Origin: Eubacterium ramulus ATCC 29099
GTDB taxonomy: Bacteria > Bacillota > Clostridia > Lachnospirales > Lachnospiraceae
NCBI RefSeq assembly: GCF_000469345.1
Contig: NZ_KI271128.1
Span: 1 to 63,484, forward strand
DNA: 63,484 bases
Direction: 5' to 3'
Part shown: piece by piece, positions 1 through 7,500 of the stretch
How the letters are laid out: every line of letters starts with the position of its first letter
Position numbering within the stretch: the first letter of the stretch is position 1
Notes under the pieces: model-generated
Seen by the model: the letters and a program-made list of their open reading frames with translations, nothing else
What the model was told of the DNA's origin: nothing
Database searches by the model: none
Position numbers and translations under genes: made by a program

Positions 1-29
1 CGACGTCTTAACCGCTTGACCAACGAACC
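1..29 (-). tRNA. tRNA, 5' part only, probably tRNA-Glu
   Basis: On the minus strand the first bases read GGTTCGTTGGTCAAGCGG, followed by TTAAGAC. This fits a 7-nt acceptor strand, the two-base joint and a complete D-arm. The gene runs off the left edge before the anticodon, so its identity is inferred: this acceptor and D-arm combination is typical of Firmicutes tRNA-Glu. A perfect sigma-A promoter lies just upstream. It is a separate transcription unit from the ribosomal-protein operon behind it. Confidence 0.65.
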
Positions 30-41
30 ACAACAATCGGT

Positions 42-70
42 ATTATACAGAAACTAGCGTTTGCTGTCAA
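42..70 (-). promoter_or_regulatory. Sigma-A promoter of the tRNA
   Basis: On the minus strand TTGACA (65-70) and TATAAT (42-47) are separated by exactly 17 bases. Both hexamers match the consensus, and the -10 ends 12 bases before the tRNA 5' end. Confidence 0.85.
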
Positions 71-165
71 CACTTTTTTTGCAATTTTCTCGTTTTTTTG
101 TATAATTCCATCAAATATATACAATTATACAAATACATATCAATTCATTCTATTTCCGGCTGTAA

Positions 166-182
166 AATCATGCAACATGATT
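166..182 (-). terminator. Possible weak terminator after rplT
   Basis: In the 30-238 gap a 7-bp stem (AATCATG/CATGATT) with a 3-base loop is followed on the minus strand by TTTTA. It is the only terminator-like structure I see behind rplT, and it is weak. The rest of the gap is AT-rich without other recognisable features. Confidence 0.3.
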
Positions 183-238
183 CCACAACCAGAAAGCAAA
201 TGATATTTTTTATCAGACAATTAATTTCTGAATAAAAA

Positions 239-595
239 TTAAGCTAATTTAGCTTTTGCAGCTTCTACTAATGCAGCAAATCCTTCTGCATCGTTTACAG
301 CCATCTCAGCCAGCATTTTTCTGTTGATCTCGATATCAGCCAGTTTTAAGCCGTACATGAATTTGCTGTAAGATAAACCGTTCAGTCTGGCTGCAGCATT
401 GATACGAGCGATCCAGAGCTGTCTGAACTGTCTCTTTTTCTGTTTTCTTCCTGCATAAGCACTTGTAAGAGCACGCATTACAGACTGTTTTGCGATTCTG
501 TACTGTTTGGATCTTGCTCCTCTGTAACCTTTAGCCAGTTTTAATGTTCTATTATGTCTTTTTTTTGCGTTTAATCCGCCTTTTACTCTTGCCAT
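239..595 (-). CDS. rplT: 50S ribosomal protein L20
   Basis: A basic 118-residue protein with the typical L20 length and opening ([15 protein letters not shown]), containing the conserved [13 protein letters not shown] stretch. L20 binds 23S rRNA early in 50S assembly. In Firmicutes it is also the usual translational or attenuation repressor of its own infC-rpmI-rplT operon, which fits the structured leader upstream of infC here. The start is supported by GGAGG nine bases upstream. It is the last gene of the operon, 26 bases after rpmI. Confidence 0.98.
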   Translation of the reverse strand: MARVKGGLNAKKRHNRTLKLAKGYRGARSKQYRIAKQSVMRALTSAYAGRKQKKRQFRQLWIARINAAARLNGLSYSKFMYGLKLADIEINRKMLAEMAVNDAEGFAALVEAAKAKLA

Positions 596-621
596 TTACG
601 TCATCCTCCTAATCTTCTATC

Positions 622-819
622 TTACAGATACGGTAAGATTTTTTTCATGTTCTTAACATTAGTAGCATCTGTGATAGTTGCTTTTCTAAGATTTCTTTTT
701 CTCTTAGCGCTTTTCTTTGTTAAGATGTGACTCTTATAAGCTTTATTTCTTTTTAACTGTCCTGTTCCTGTTTTTTTGAAACGTTTTGCTGCTGCTCTGC
801 TGGTTTTCATTTTTGGCAT
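622..819 (-). CDS. rpmI: 50S ribosomal protein L35
   Basis: A 65-residue, very basic protein with the family opening [15 protein letters not shown] and the usual length. It is a structural protein of the large ribosomal subunit. AGGAGG lies nine bases before the ATG. It sits between infC and rplT in the conserved bacterial order, so it is co-transcribed and presumably co-regulated by L20. Confidence 0.98.
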   Translation of the reverse strand: MPKMKTSRAAAKRFKKTGTGQLKRNKAYKSHILTKKSAKRKRNLRKATITDATNVKNMKKILPYL

Positions 820-849
820 AATGAAATTCCTCCTTGATAAATAGTCTAA

Positions 850-1356
850 TTAGCGTTTTTCGGCCAGCACCATTGTCATGCTGCGGCCTTCCATCTTCGG
901 TGCCTTCTCCACTGTCGCTATTTCAGAAAGCGCCTCAGCAAAATCATCCAAGATGTGTTTGCTGTTCTGGACATGAGCCATCTCACGTCCACGGAAACGC
1001 AGGGATACTTTCACCTTATCACCTTTTGTGATAAACTTTCTGGCTGCGTTTATTTTGGTGTTTAAATCATTGGATTCAATATTCGGTGACAAACGCACTT
1101 CCTTGATCTCCACAGTTTTCTGCTTTTTGCGAGCTTCCTTCTCTTTGCGCGCCATTTCATAACGGTACTTTCCGTAATCAATAATCTTGCAAACAGGCGG
1201 TTTCGCTGTCGGAGCGATTTTCACTAAATCAAGCTCTGCTTCCTGCGCCAGTTTGAACGCTTCTCTTGCAGACATGATACCAAGCTGAGTACCATCTGCA
1301 CCAATTACACGAACTTCTCTGTCTCTGATCTGTTCATTAATCATTAAATCGCTAAT
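850..1356 (-). CDS. infC: Translation initiation factor IF-3 with AUU start
   Basis: IF-3 keeps 30S subunits free and proofreads start codons. The protein shows the N-domain (NEQIRDREVRVIG), a lysine-rich linker and the C-domain (SLRFRGREMAH). The first in-frame ATG (1344) lies 21 bases from the only ribosome site, GGAGG at 1366-1370. The in-frame ATT at 1354-1356 lies nine bases from it and gives a normal-length 168-residue protein beginning M-S-D-L-M-I-N-E-Q. An AUU start is well documented for infC in other bacteria, where it lets IF-3 control its own synthesis. I therefore choose ATT; the start is inferred, the gene identity is secure. Confidence 0.95.
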   Translation of the reverse strand: MSDLMINEQIRDREVRVIGADGTQLGIMSAREAFKLAQEAELDLVKIAPTAKPPVCKIIDYGKYRYEMARKEKEARKKQKTVEIKEVRLSPNIESNDLNTKINAARKFITKGDKVKVSLRFRGREMAHVQNSKHILDDFAEALSEIATVEKAPKMEGRSMTMVLAEKR

Positions 1357-1372
1357 GGTTTTGCACCTCCAT

Positions 1373-1400
1373 AAAAAAAGTGGATAGGCAGACTATCCAC
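1373..1400 (-). terminator. Attenuator hairpin in the infC leader
   Basis: On the minus strand GTGGATAG and CTATCCAC form an 8-bp stem (1380-1387/1393-1400) followed directly by seven T residues, an intrinsic terminator placed just before the infC ribosome site. A TATCCAC copy also occurs at the 5' end of the leader (about 1460-1470) and could pair with the terminator's GTGGATA arm, giving an antiterminator. This is the architecture of L20-type leaders. Confidence 0.8.
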
Positions 1401-1493
1401 AATCAAATCAAATGTATTTGAATCATAACCGCCGGTCGCCCACTTGCGCCGAGGTGAGAGTGGATACTCTACTTTGTCTTCAACAACTCTGAT
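1401..1493 (-). ncRNA. L20-type regulatory leader of infC-rpmI-rplT
   Basis: About 90 bases between the promoter and the attenuator contain GC-rich paired segments on the minus strand (CTCTCACCTCGGCGCAAG and GACCGGCGG) in an otherwise AT-rich gap. Position, operon and the following terminator match the Firmicutes L20 leader, in which excess L20 favours the terminator. I assign it by architecture, not by covariance. Confidence 0.6.
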
Positions 1494-1522
1494 ACTATAC
1501 CATACTTTTTTTTCAGCGTCAA
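1494..1522 (-). promoter_or_regulatory. Sigma-A promoter of infC-rpmI-rplT
   Basis: TTGACG (1517-1522) and TATAGT (1494-1499) are spaced by 17 bases on the minus strand, about 140 bases upstream of infC. The region 1523-1750, between this promoter and the divergent PHP gene, is AT-rich; I see no gene in it. Confidence 0.75.
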
Positions 1523-1770
1523 CCGGTTTTTGTAATATTTTTTATCTGTTTTTACAAATAAATGTTACAGTCCACACACGCCATTCCATAAAGTAAAATA
1601 TAGTACAAATCCGGTTCCCATATTCCTTCTTGCATAGATTTTACTTTTTTATTATACTACTTTTGAAATAATTTTCCACATATATCTTTGGATATTTCGA
1701 AAAAATTATCTATCAACATTTAGGTGTTTTGACACCTTAATCTTATAAATAAAGAAAGGACATGTTTCCT

Positions 1771-2619
1771 ATGAATAAAACCATTGATTTACATGTACAC
1801 TCCACTGCTTCTGACGGTACTTTCACCCCGACAGAACTCGTTACAGAAGCAAAACGATGCGGTCTCTCCGCTTTTGCGTTAACCGACCATGATACCGTTG
1901 ACGGTATTTCCGAAGCACTTGCTGCCGGCGAAGCCTCCGGGTTCGAAGTTATCCCAGGTGTGGAACTTTCCACAGAATACAACGAAACGGAAATCCATGT
2001 CGTCGGACTCTTTATTGATCCTGCCAATACCGAACTTCAGGCAGAACTTGCAAAATTCCGTGATAACCGGGACAACCGCAATCTGAAAATGATAGAAAAA
2101 CTTCAGGAAGAGGGATTCCGGATCACCGCAGAAGATCTGTATCGTCTGAATCCGGATACCGTGGTGGCACGTCCACACATTGCAAGATATCTGGTGGATT
2201 CCGGACAGGTAAAAGATCTGAAAACCGTGTTTGACAAATACATCGGCGACGGTTGCAAATGCTATGTGGACCGCTATAAAATCACACCGATGCAGGCAGT
2301 GGCTCTGATCCATCAGGCCGGCGGACTGGCAATTCTCGCACATCCATGTCTTTATAAGATGAAACGTGCAGAGCTGACCGCCATGATCGAAGAACTTGTG
2401 GCTGCAGGTCTGAACGGCATTGAGGCAGTATATTCCTGCAACCAGGGTTCCGATGAAAAAGATTTCCGGGCAATGGCAGAAAAATATCATCTGCTGCTCT
2501 CCGGCGGTTCTGATTTCCATGGTGCAAATAAGCCATATATTCATCTTGGCACCGGAAAGGGAACGATGTCCGTGCCGCATGAATTTCTGGAAGCTATGAG
2601 AACTTCTTTTACAAAGTAA
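1771..2619 (+). CDS. PHP-domain phosphoesterase (TrpH/RNase AM-like)
   Basis: A 282-residue metal-dependent hydrolase of the polymerase-and-histidinol-phosphatase superfamily. It shows the DLHVHSTASDG metal-binding opening, LTDHDTVDG, HVVGLF, ARPHIARYL, LAHPCLY and the closing GSDFHG histidine. These motifs match the stand-alone PHP proteins related to TrpH/YciV, which hydrolyse nucleoside 3',5'-bisphosphates or trim RNA 5' ends; the substrate here is not shown. I prefer the ATG at 1771, ten bases after AAAGGA, over the in-frame ATG at 1762, which is only one base from it. It is a single gene on the plus strand, convergent with the HAD gene. Confidence 0.85.
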   Translation: MNKTIDLHVHSTASDGTFTPTELVTEAKRCGLSAFALTDHDTVDGISEALAAGEASGFEVIPGVELSTEYNETEIHVVGLFIDPANTELQAELAKFRDNRDNRNLKMIEKLQEEGFRITAEDLYRLNPDTVVARPHIARYLVDSGQVKDLKTVFDKYIGDGCKCYVDRYKITPMQAVALIHQAGGLAILAHPCLYKMKRAELTAMIEELVAAGLNGIEAVYSCNQGSDEKDFRAMAEKYHLLLSGGSDFHGANKPYIHLGTGKGTMSVPHEFLEAMRTSFTK

Positions 2620-2641
2620 CATGCGAAGTGTAGAGTGCAGT

Positions 2642-2671
2642 GATTCTGGTCAGCTTACGCTGACCAGAATC
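2642..2671. terminator. Perfect hairpin between convergent genes
   Basis: A perfect 13-bp stem (GATTCTGGTCAGC and its complement) with a 4-base loop lies between the stops of the PHP gene and the HAD gene. There is no long T run on either side. It may stall or end transcription in both directions, but it is also the palindromic end of the dispersed repeat at 2649-2704. Confidence 0.45.
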
Positions 2672-2704
2672 ACGCACCAAGTCTCACGTGCGTTCGACTT
2701 GAAT
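2649..2704 (-). repeat. Dispersed repeat, copy 1
   Basis: These 56 bases recur in reverse orientation at 58782-58837 with a single visible substitution. This copy runs into the 3' end of the HAD gene and supplies its last codons and stop. In copy 2 the hairpin portion is interrupted by about ten extra bases. No protein-coding or transposase sequence is linked to it. Confidence 0.85.
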
Positions 2705-3517
2705 ATCAGGGGAAAACTTTTCAATCACCTCTGCCACGCCGTCTTCGTTATTATCGTGCTCTGTGATATAATCTGCAGCATCTTTCACGCTCTGCACCGC
2801 ATTTTTCATAGCCACTCCCACACCGGCATTTCGGATCATACTGATATCATTCTCCTCATCTCCGATGGCCACCGCATGTTCAATCGGTACTCCAAGGAAA
2901 TCACACAAAAACGCTACACCGTATCCTTTATTCGCCCCAAGCGGACAATACTCCAGATATTCTTTGCAGGAGAAAAAGCTGCTGCACTTTTCTTTCTCCC
3001 ACTCTGCATGTGCCTGCTGAAATGCTTCCAGCCGTTCTTTATGCTCCAGATCGATCAGAAGCATTTTGGGCGGTTCCTCATACAGCATACTGTTCAGATT
3101 TCCGGTAATCCTGCATGGCATTCCGGTCTTTTTCGTATAGAAATCAAGTTCTTTACTTCGTTCTGCCGCAAGCACCTGTGTATCAGAATAGGTCTGAATA
3201 TGTATACCTGCTTCTGTCGCTTCCCGCAACAGATACTCAGCATACTCGATTGGCAGACGCTTGTTGCTCAGGATACAATCTGCAGAAAAATCGTAAATGG
3301 TTCCGCCATTGTATGCTACCAGGTAGCAGCCCGGTCGTGTTAATCCAAGTTCTTTTGCAATTCTCCGTCCGCTGCTGACAGCCCGGCCGGTCGCAAGGGC
3401 GATATAATGCCTCTGATCCACTGCATTCCGCAGTGCTTCCCGATTTTTATCTGAAATCGTTTTATCATCCCTCATTAAAGTTCCGTCAAAATCAATAAAG
3501 AATATCTTTTTTTCCAT
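2684..3517 (-). CDS. HAD-superfamily Cof-type phosphatase
   Basis: A 277-residue cytosolic phosphatase of the HAD IIB (Cof/YkrA-like) group. The nucleophile motif FIDFDGTL is at residues 7-14, ALATGRA is the second motif, and GDEENDISMI is the Mg2+-binding fourth motif. A cap domain lies between them. Such enzymes dephosphorylate sugar phosphates or cofactors; the substrate cannot be told. AGGAGG lies eight bases before the ATG at 3517, which rules out the longer frame starting at 3553. The last residues (VERT) and the stop fall inside the dispersed repeat. Confidence 0.88.
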   Translation of the reverse strand: MEKKIFFIDFDGTLMRDDKTISDKNREALRNAVDQRHYIALATGRAVSSGRRIAKELGLTRPGCYLVAYNGGTIYDFSADCILSNKRLPIEYAEYLLREATEAGIHIQTYSDTQVLAAERSKELDFYTKKTGMPCRITGNLNSMLYEEPPKMLLIDLEHKERLEAFQQAHAEWEKEKCSSFFSCKEYLEYCPLGANKGYGVAFLCDFLGVPIEHAVAIGDEENDISMIRNAGVGVAMKNAVQSVKDAADYITEHDNNEDGVAEVIEKFSPDIQVERT

Positions 3518-3630
3518 ATGACTGCCTCCTATGATCCATATTCCGTTTCCCAAAAGGTGTTACTTCATAAGTAATTTTCAGAACATTTCCCCTTTATTAA
3601 CATAATTGTATCATAGTTTCCGATTTGTTA

Positions 3631-4491
3631 CTATCTGTAATTTCCCAAAATTTTAAAATTCCGGGCTTCATCCCGCAGACCAAGCACTGCATTTTTGATG
3701 GCACTGTCATTCAGATTACCACTGAGATCCATAAAGAAACGATAATCCAACGGATCTCTGGAAATAACAATGGACTCAATCCGGTTCATATTCAGATTGT
3801 TGTAAGTCAAATGAGACATCAGATGATACAGGGAACCGCAGGCATCCGGTGCCTCAAAACAGATGCTGATCTTATCCGCACCACTCAAAGTAACACGGTC
3901 TTTGGAAATCAGCAGATAGCGGTCTTTTGGCTGCGGGCTTGTCTCGTATTCTTCCAGAATATAAAACCCATACTCTGCTACCAGATTGTAATTGGCAGAC
4001 ACATAGCCTGAGGCCGGATCCTGCATTGGAAGAAACGCAAAATTAACTTCTTCCCGCTGTAATACATCACAGGCTTCCCGCCAGTCCGTGCATTTCTGCA
4101 GACCACATTCTTCCGGAAAATAACTTTTTGCCGCGTCTTCGGAAGCCGGAATAAATGCTGCTGCATGGGTGAAGTCAAGTTCCTTCACCTCTACAAAACC
4201 AGTTGGCGCAAATTTTCCATGCTCTGTCAGAAGCTGATACTGTCGTTTTCTGCTGACAGACATGATATGCTCGAACAACTCTCTGACGCCATGACTGTTA
4301 AACTCAGAATGTGCCAGTTCTGCCACAGAATCCAGTTTTGATACCTCGCGTTCCTTATCAAACACTGCTTTCCCGGTGGAAATCTTGTATTCCGCCACCT
4401 GAGTCGTCAGTATCATACGATTTTCAAACAATTCTACGATCTGACGATCAATGCCATCAATCTCATTTCGAATATCCAGTAAATCTTTCAT
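3631..4491 (-). CDS. pheA: Chorismate mutase fused to degenerate prephenate dehydratase/ACT
   Basis: A 286-residue P-protein-like fusion for phenylalanine synthesis. Residues 1-88 are an AroQ chorismate mutase with the expected Arg8, Arg25, Lys36, Asp45, Glu49 and Gln84. Residues 105-200 align in order with prephenate dehydratase, and 205-286 with an ACT regulatory domain. The dehydratase hallmarks are poor: no GxxG(T/S)(F/Y)S stretch, LPMQDPASG instead of LPIENS, and KDRY where the catalytic TRF motif is expected. The ACT motif ESRP reads ESIV. Mutase activity looks intact; dehydratase activity and phenylalanine feedback are doubtful. It lies about 100 bases downstream of polC on the same strand. 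Confidence 0.8.
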   Translation of the reverse strand: MKDLLDIRNEIDGIDRQIVELFENRMILTTQVAEYKISTGKAVFDKEREVSKLDSVAELAHSEFNSHGVRELFEHIMSVSRKRQYQLLTEHGKFAPTGFVEVKELDFTHAAAFIPASEDAAKSYFPEECGLQKCTDWREACDVLQREEVNFAFLPMQDPASGYVSANYNLVAEYGFYILEEYETSPQPKDRYLLISKDRVTLSGADKISICFEAPDACGSLYHLMSHLTYNNLNMNRIESIVISRDPLDYRFFMDLSGNLNDSAIKNAVLGLRDEARNFKILGNYR

Positions 4492-4528
4492 CTGTCTTAC
4501 TCCTTACGTTCATCCGTATTTTCACTAA

Positions 4529-4552
4529 ATTCAAGAATGCCCTCGGCATTCT
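4529..4552. repeat. Short palindromic repeat, copy 1
   Basis: The 24-base string ATTCAAGAAT-GCCC-TCGGCATTCT between polC and pheA contains a short hairpin (GAATGCC/GGCATTC). A near copy with ACGC in the middle is at 23503-23526, between ftsK and fhs. Both lie downstream of a minus-strand gene, so a terminator-like role is possible. Confidence 0.55.
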
Positions 4553-4594
4553 CTCTGCTTTATCGCCATCTTTGAATAATTTACAAAAACATTT

Positions 4595-7500
4595 TTACAG
4601 GTCAAATAGCGACAGCTGATTGGATTCCGGAAGATCTGACAGGATTCCCAGCTCTACCATCTTATCAATCACTGTCTTACTTACTTTTGTACGTTGACGA
4701 AAATCATCTCTTGAAAGGAATTTTCCATCCTTTGCCGCTTCCACCACTGCGTCGGCTGCCTTATCTCCCAGACCGTCAATGGTACTGATCGATGGCATCA
4801 GTTTATCATCAATGATCTGAAAATGATGTGCTTTTGCCCGATACAGGTCAATTGGTAAAAATTCAAATCCACGGGCGTACATTTCCTGTACGATACGCAT
4901 GTCTTTGTAAGTATCCTGTTCCTTTTTGGACAGATCATCCTTCCGCCGTTCATATTCATGCATATGATGTTCCAAACGTTCTTTCCCCTGACACATCAGT
5001 TCATAGTTAAAAGATGTGGCACGGATACTGAAAAATGCCGCATAATAAGCAAGTGGATAAAATACTTTGCACCAGGCAATACGCCACGCCATCATAACAT
5101 AAGCCGCCGCATGGGCTTTCGGGAACATATATTTGATTTTTTCACAGGACCACACATACCAGTCCGGCACACCGTGATCCAGCATATCCTGTTTATATTC
5201 CGGCCATTCTTTACATTTTCCATTGGCAACGGCACCTTTTCGTACACGCTCCATAATCGTAAATGCTTCTTCACTGTCCAGCCCTTTACCGATCAAATAC
5301 GTCATAATATCATCTCTCGTACAGATTGCCGTAGAAATGGTTGCTTTTCCTTCCTGAATCAGCGTCTGGGCATTTCCAAGCCATACGTCTGTTCCATGCG
5401 ACAGTCCTGCGATTCGGACCAGATCCGAAAATGCCTGCGGTTTGGTATCGATCAGCATCTGCATCGCGAAATCAGTACCAAACTCCGGGATTCCAAGAGC
5501 TCCAAGCTTACAGCCACCAATATCTTCCGGCTCAATGCCAAGGGCTGAAGTATTCTGGAATAAAGACATGACTTCCGGGCTGTCCAGCGGGATCGTCTGC
5601 GGATCCACACCAGTCAGATCCTGAAGCATACGGATCATGGTCGGATCATCGTGTCCGAGAATATCAAGTTTCAACAAGTTGTGGTCAATGGAATGGTAAT
5701 CAAAATGCGTCGTGATAATATCTGTCGTCATATCGTTGGCTGGATGCTGCACCGGTGTAAAGGAATAAATATTTTCCCCTAGCGGAAGCACAATGATTCC
5801 ACCCGGATGCTGACCGGTAGTACGACGCACACCGACACAGCCCTGCACGATCCGGTCGATCTCACAATTCCGTTTGGGAACACCACGTTCCTCATAATAA
5901 TGCTTCACATATCCGAATGCCGTTTTATCCGCAAGCGTTCCAATCGTTCCTGCACGAAATGTCTGACCGTCACCGAAAATAACCTCTGTATACTTGTGTG
6001 CTTTACTCTGATAATCGCCCGAGAAATTCAGGTCGATATCCGGCTCTTTGTTTCCCTTGAATCCAAGGAAAGTCTCGAATGGGATATCAAAGCCTTCCTT
6101 CATCAGCTTCTGACCACAGTGCGGACAGTTACGGTCCGGCATATCACATCCGGCTTTTCCGGCATAGCCTTTTACAAGTTCTGAATCAAAATCCACATAA
6201 TGACAGTTGCTGCAGATATAATGCGGGCTCAGCGGATTTACTTCCGTGATTCCTGCCATGGTTGCTACAAAGGACGATCCTACGGATCCTCGTGAACCTA
6301 CCAGATACCCATCCTCATTTGATTTCCACACCAGTTTCTGTGCAATGATGTACATAACGGCAAATCCATTGGATATAATGGAATTCAATTCACGTTCCAA
6401 CCGCTCAACTACCACCGGCGGAAGTTCTTCGCCATAAATCTCATGAGCTCTTGTGTAACAGATTTCACGCAGCATGCCATCCGAATTTTCAATAACGGGC
6501 GGACACTTATCCGGTCTGACCGGTGAGATTTTCTCACACATATTTGCAATCTTATTTGTATTTTCAATGACTACTTCTTCCGCTTTTTCACTGCCCAGAT
6601 ATTCAAATTCTTTCAACATTTCCTCTGTTGTACGAAGAAAAAGCGGGGCCTGCTGATCTGCATCATCAAAGCCCTTGCCTGCCATAATGATACTGCGATA
6701 TATGGAATCTTCCGGATCCAGAAAGTGTACATCACAGGTTGCTACCACAAGTTTATTAAACTGCTCCCCCAGTTCTACAATCTGCCGGTTTATATCCTTC
6801 AGATCTTCTTCCGATTCTATCGGTTCCTTATCACTGCGCAGCATAAACGCATTGTTTCCCAGTGGCTGAATTTCCAGATAATCATAGAACTGTACGATTC
6901 GTGCCACTTCTTCCTGCGTACTTCCACGCAACAACGTACGATACAACTCTCCCGCCTCACAGGCAGAACCAAGCAGAATTCCTTCCCGATATTTCATAAA
7001 TTCGCTTTTTGGAATTTTCGGCCGGCGGTTATAATATTTGATATGGGAATCCGATACCAGACGATACAGATTTACTCGACCAATATCATTCTGCGCCAGC
7101 ATAATGGCATGGTAACTTGGCAGCTTTCGGATACTCTCCTCCGTATAGCTTTCCATCTGTTCCAGATTTTCCATAGTTTCTATGCCTCGTTCCCGCAGCA
7201 TTTCCACAAATTTTATAAATATCTCTGCTGTACAGGCAGCATCATCTACCGCACGATGATGATTTTCCAGGGAAATGTTCAGTGCTTTTGCGATTGTATT
7301 TAACTTAAATCGATTCAGCGAAGGCAGCAGAACACGGGCTAAAGCTACCGTATCCAGTACAGTTTTTTCACATTCCAGACCTAACAGATCACAGTTATGC
7401 CTAATAAAACTCATATCAAAATCAGCATTATGTGCCACCATAACAGCATTCTGGCAGAATTCCATAAATTGCGGCAAAATCTCATGAATCATCGGCGCAT

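Noticed and set aside
1879-2622. 247-codon minus-strand frame opposite the PHP gene.
   Set aside because: The plus-strand frame carries all PHP metal motifs in order; the opposite frame is Cys/His/Phe-rich noise.
2621-3343. Plus-strand open frame of 240 codons over the HAD gene, sharing a peptide with the open frame at 58701-59024.
   Set aside because: The shared peptide (LTRITHQVSRAFDLN) is just the translated dispersed repeat. The frame lacks a ribosome site and lies antisense to a clear HAD gene.
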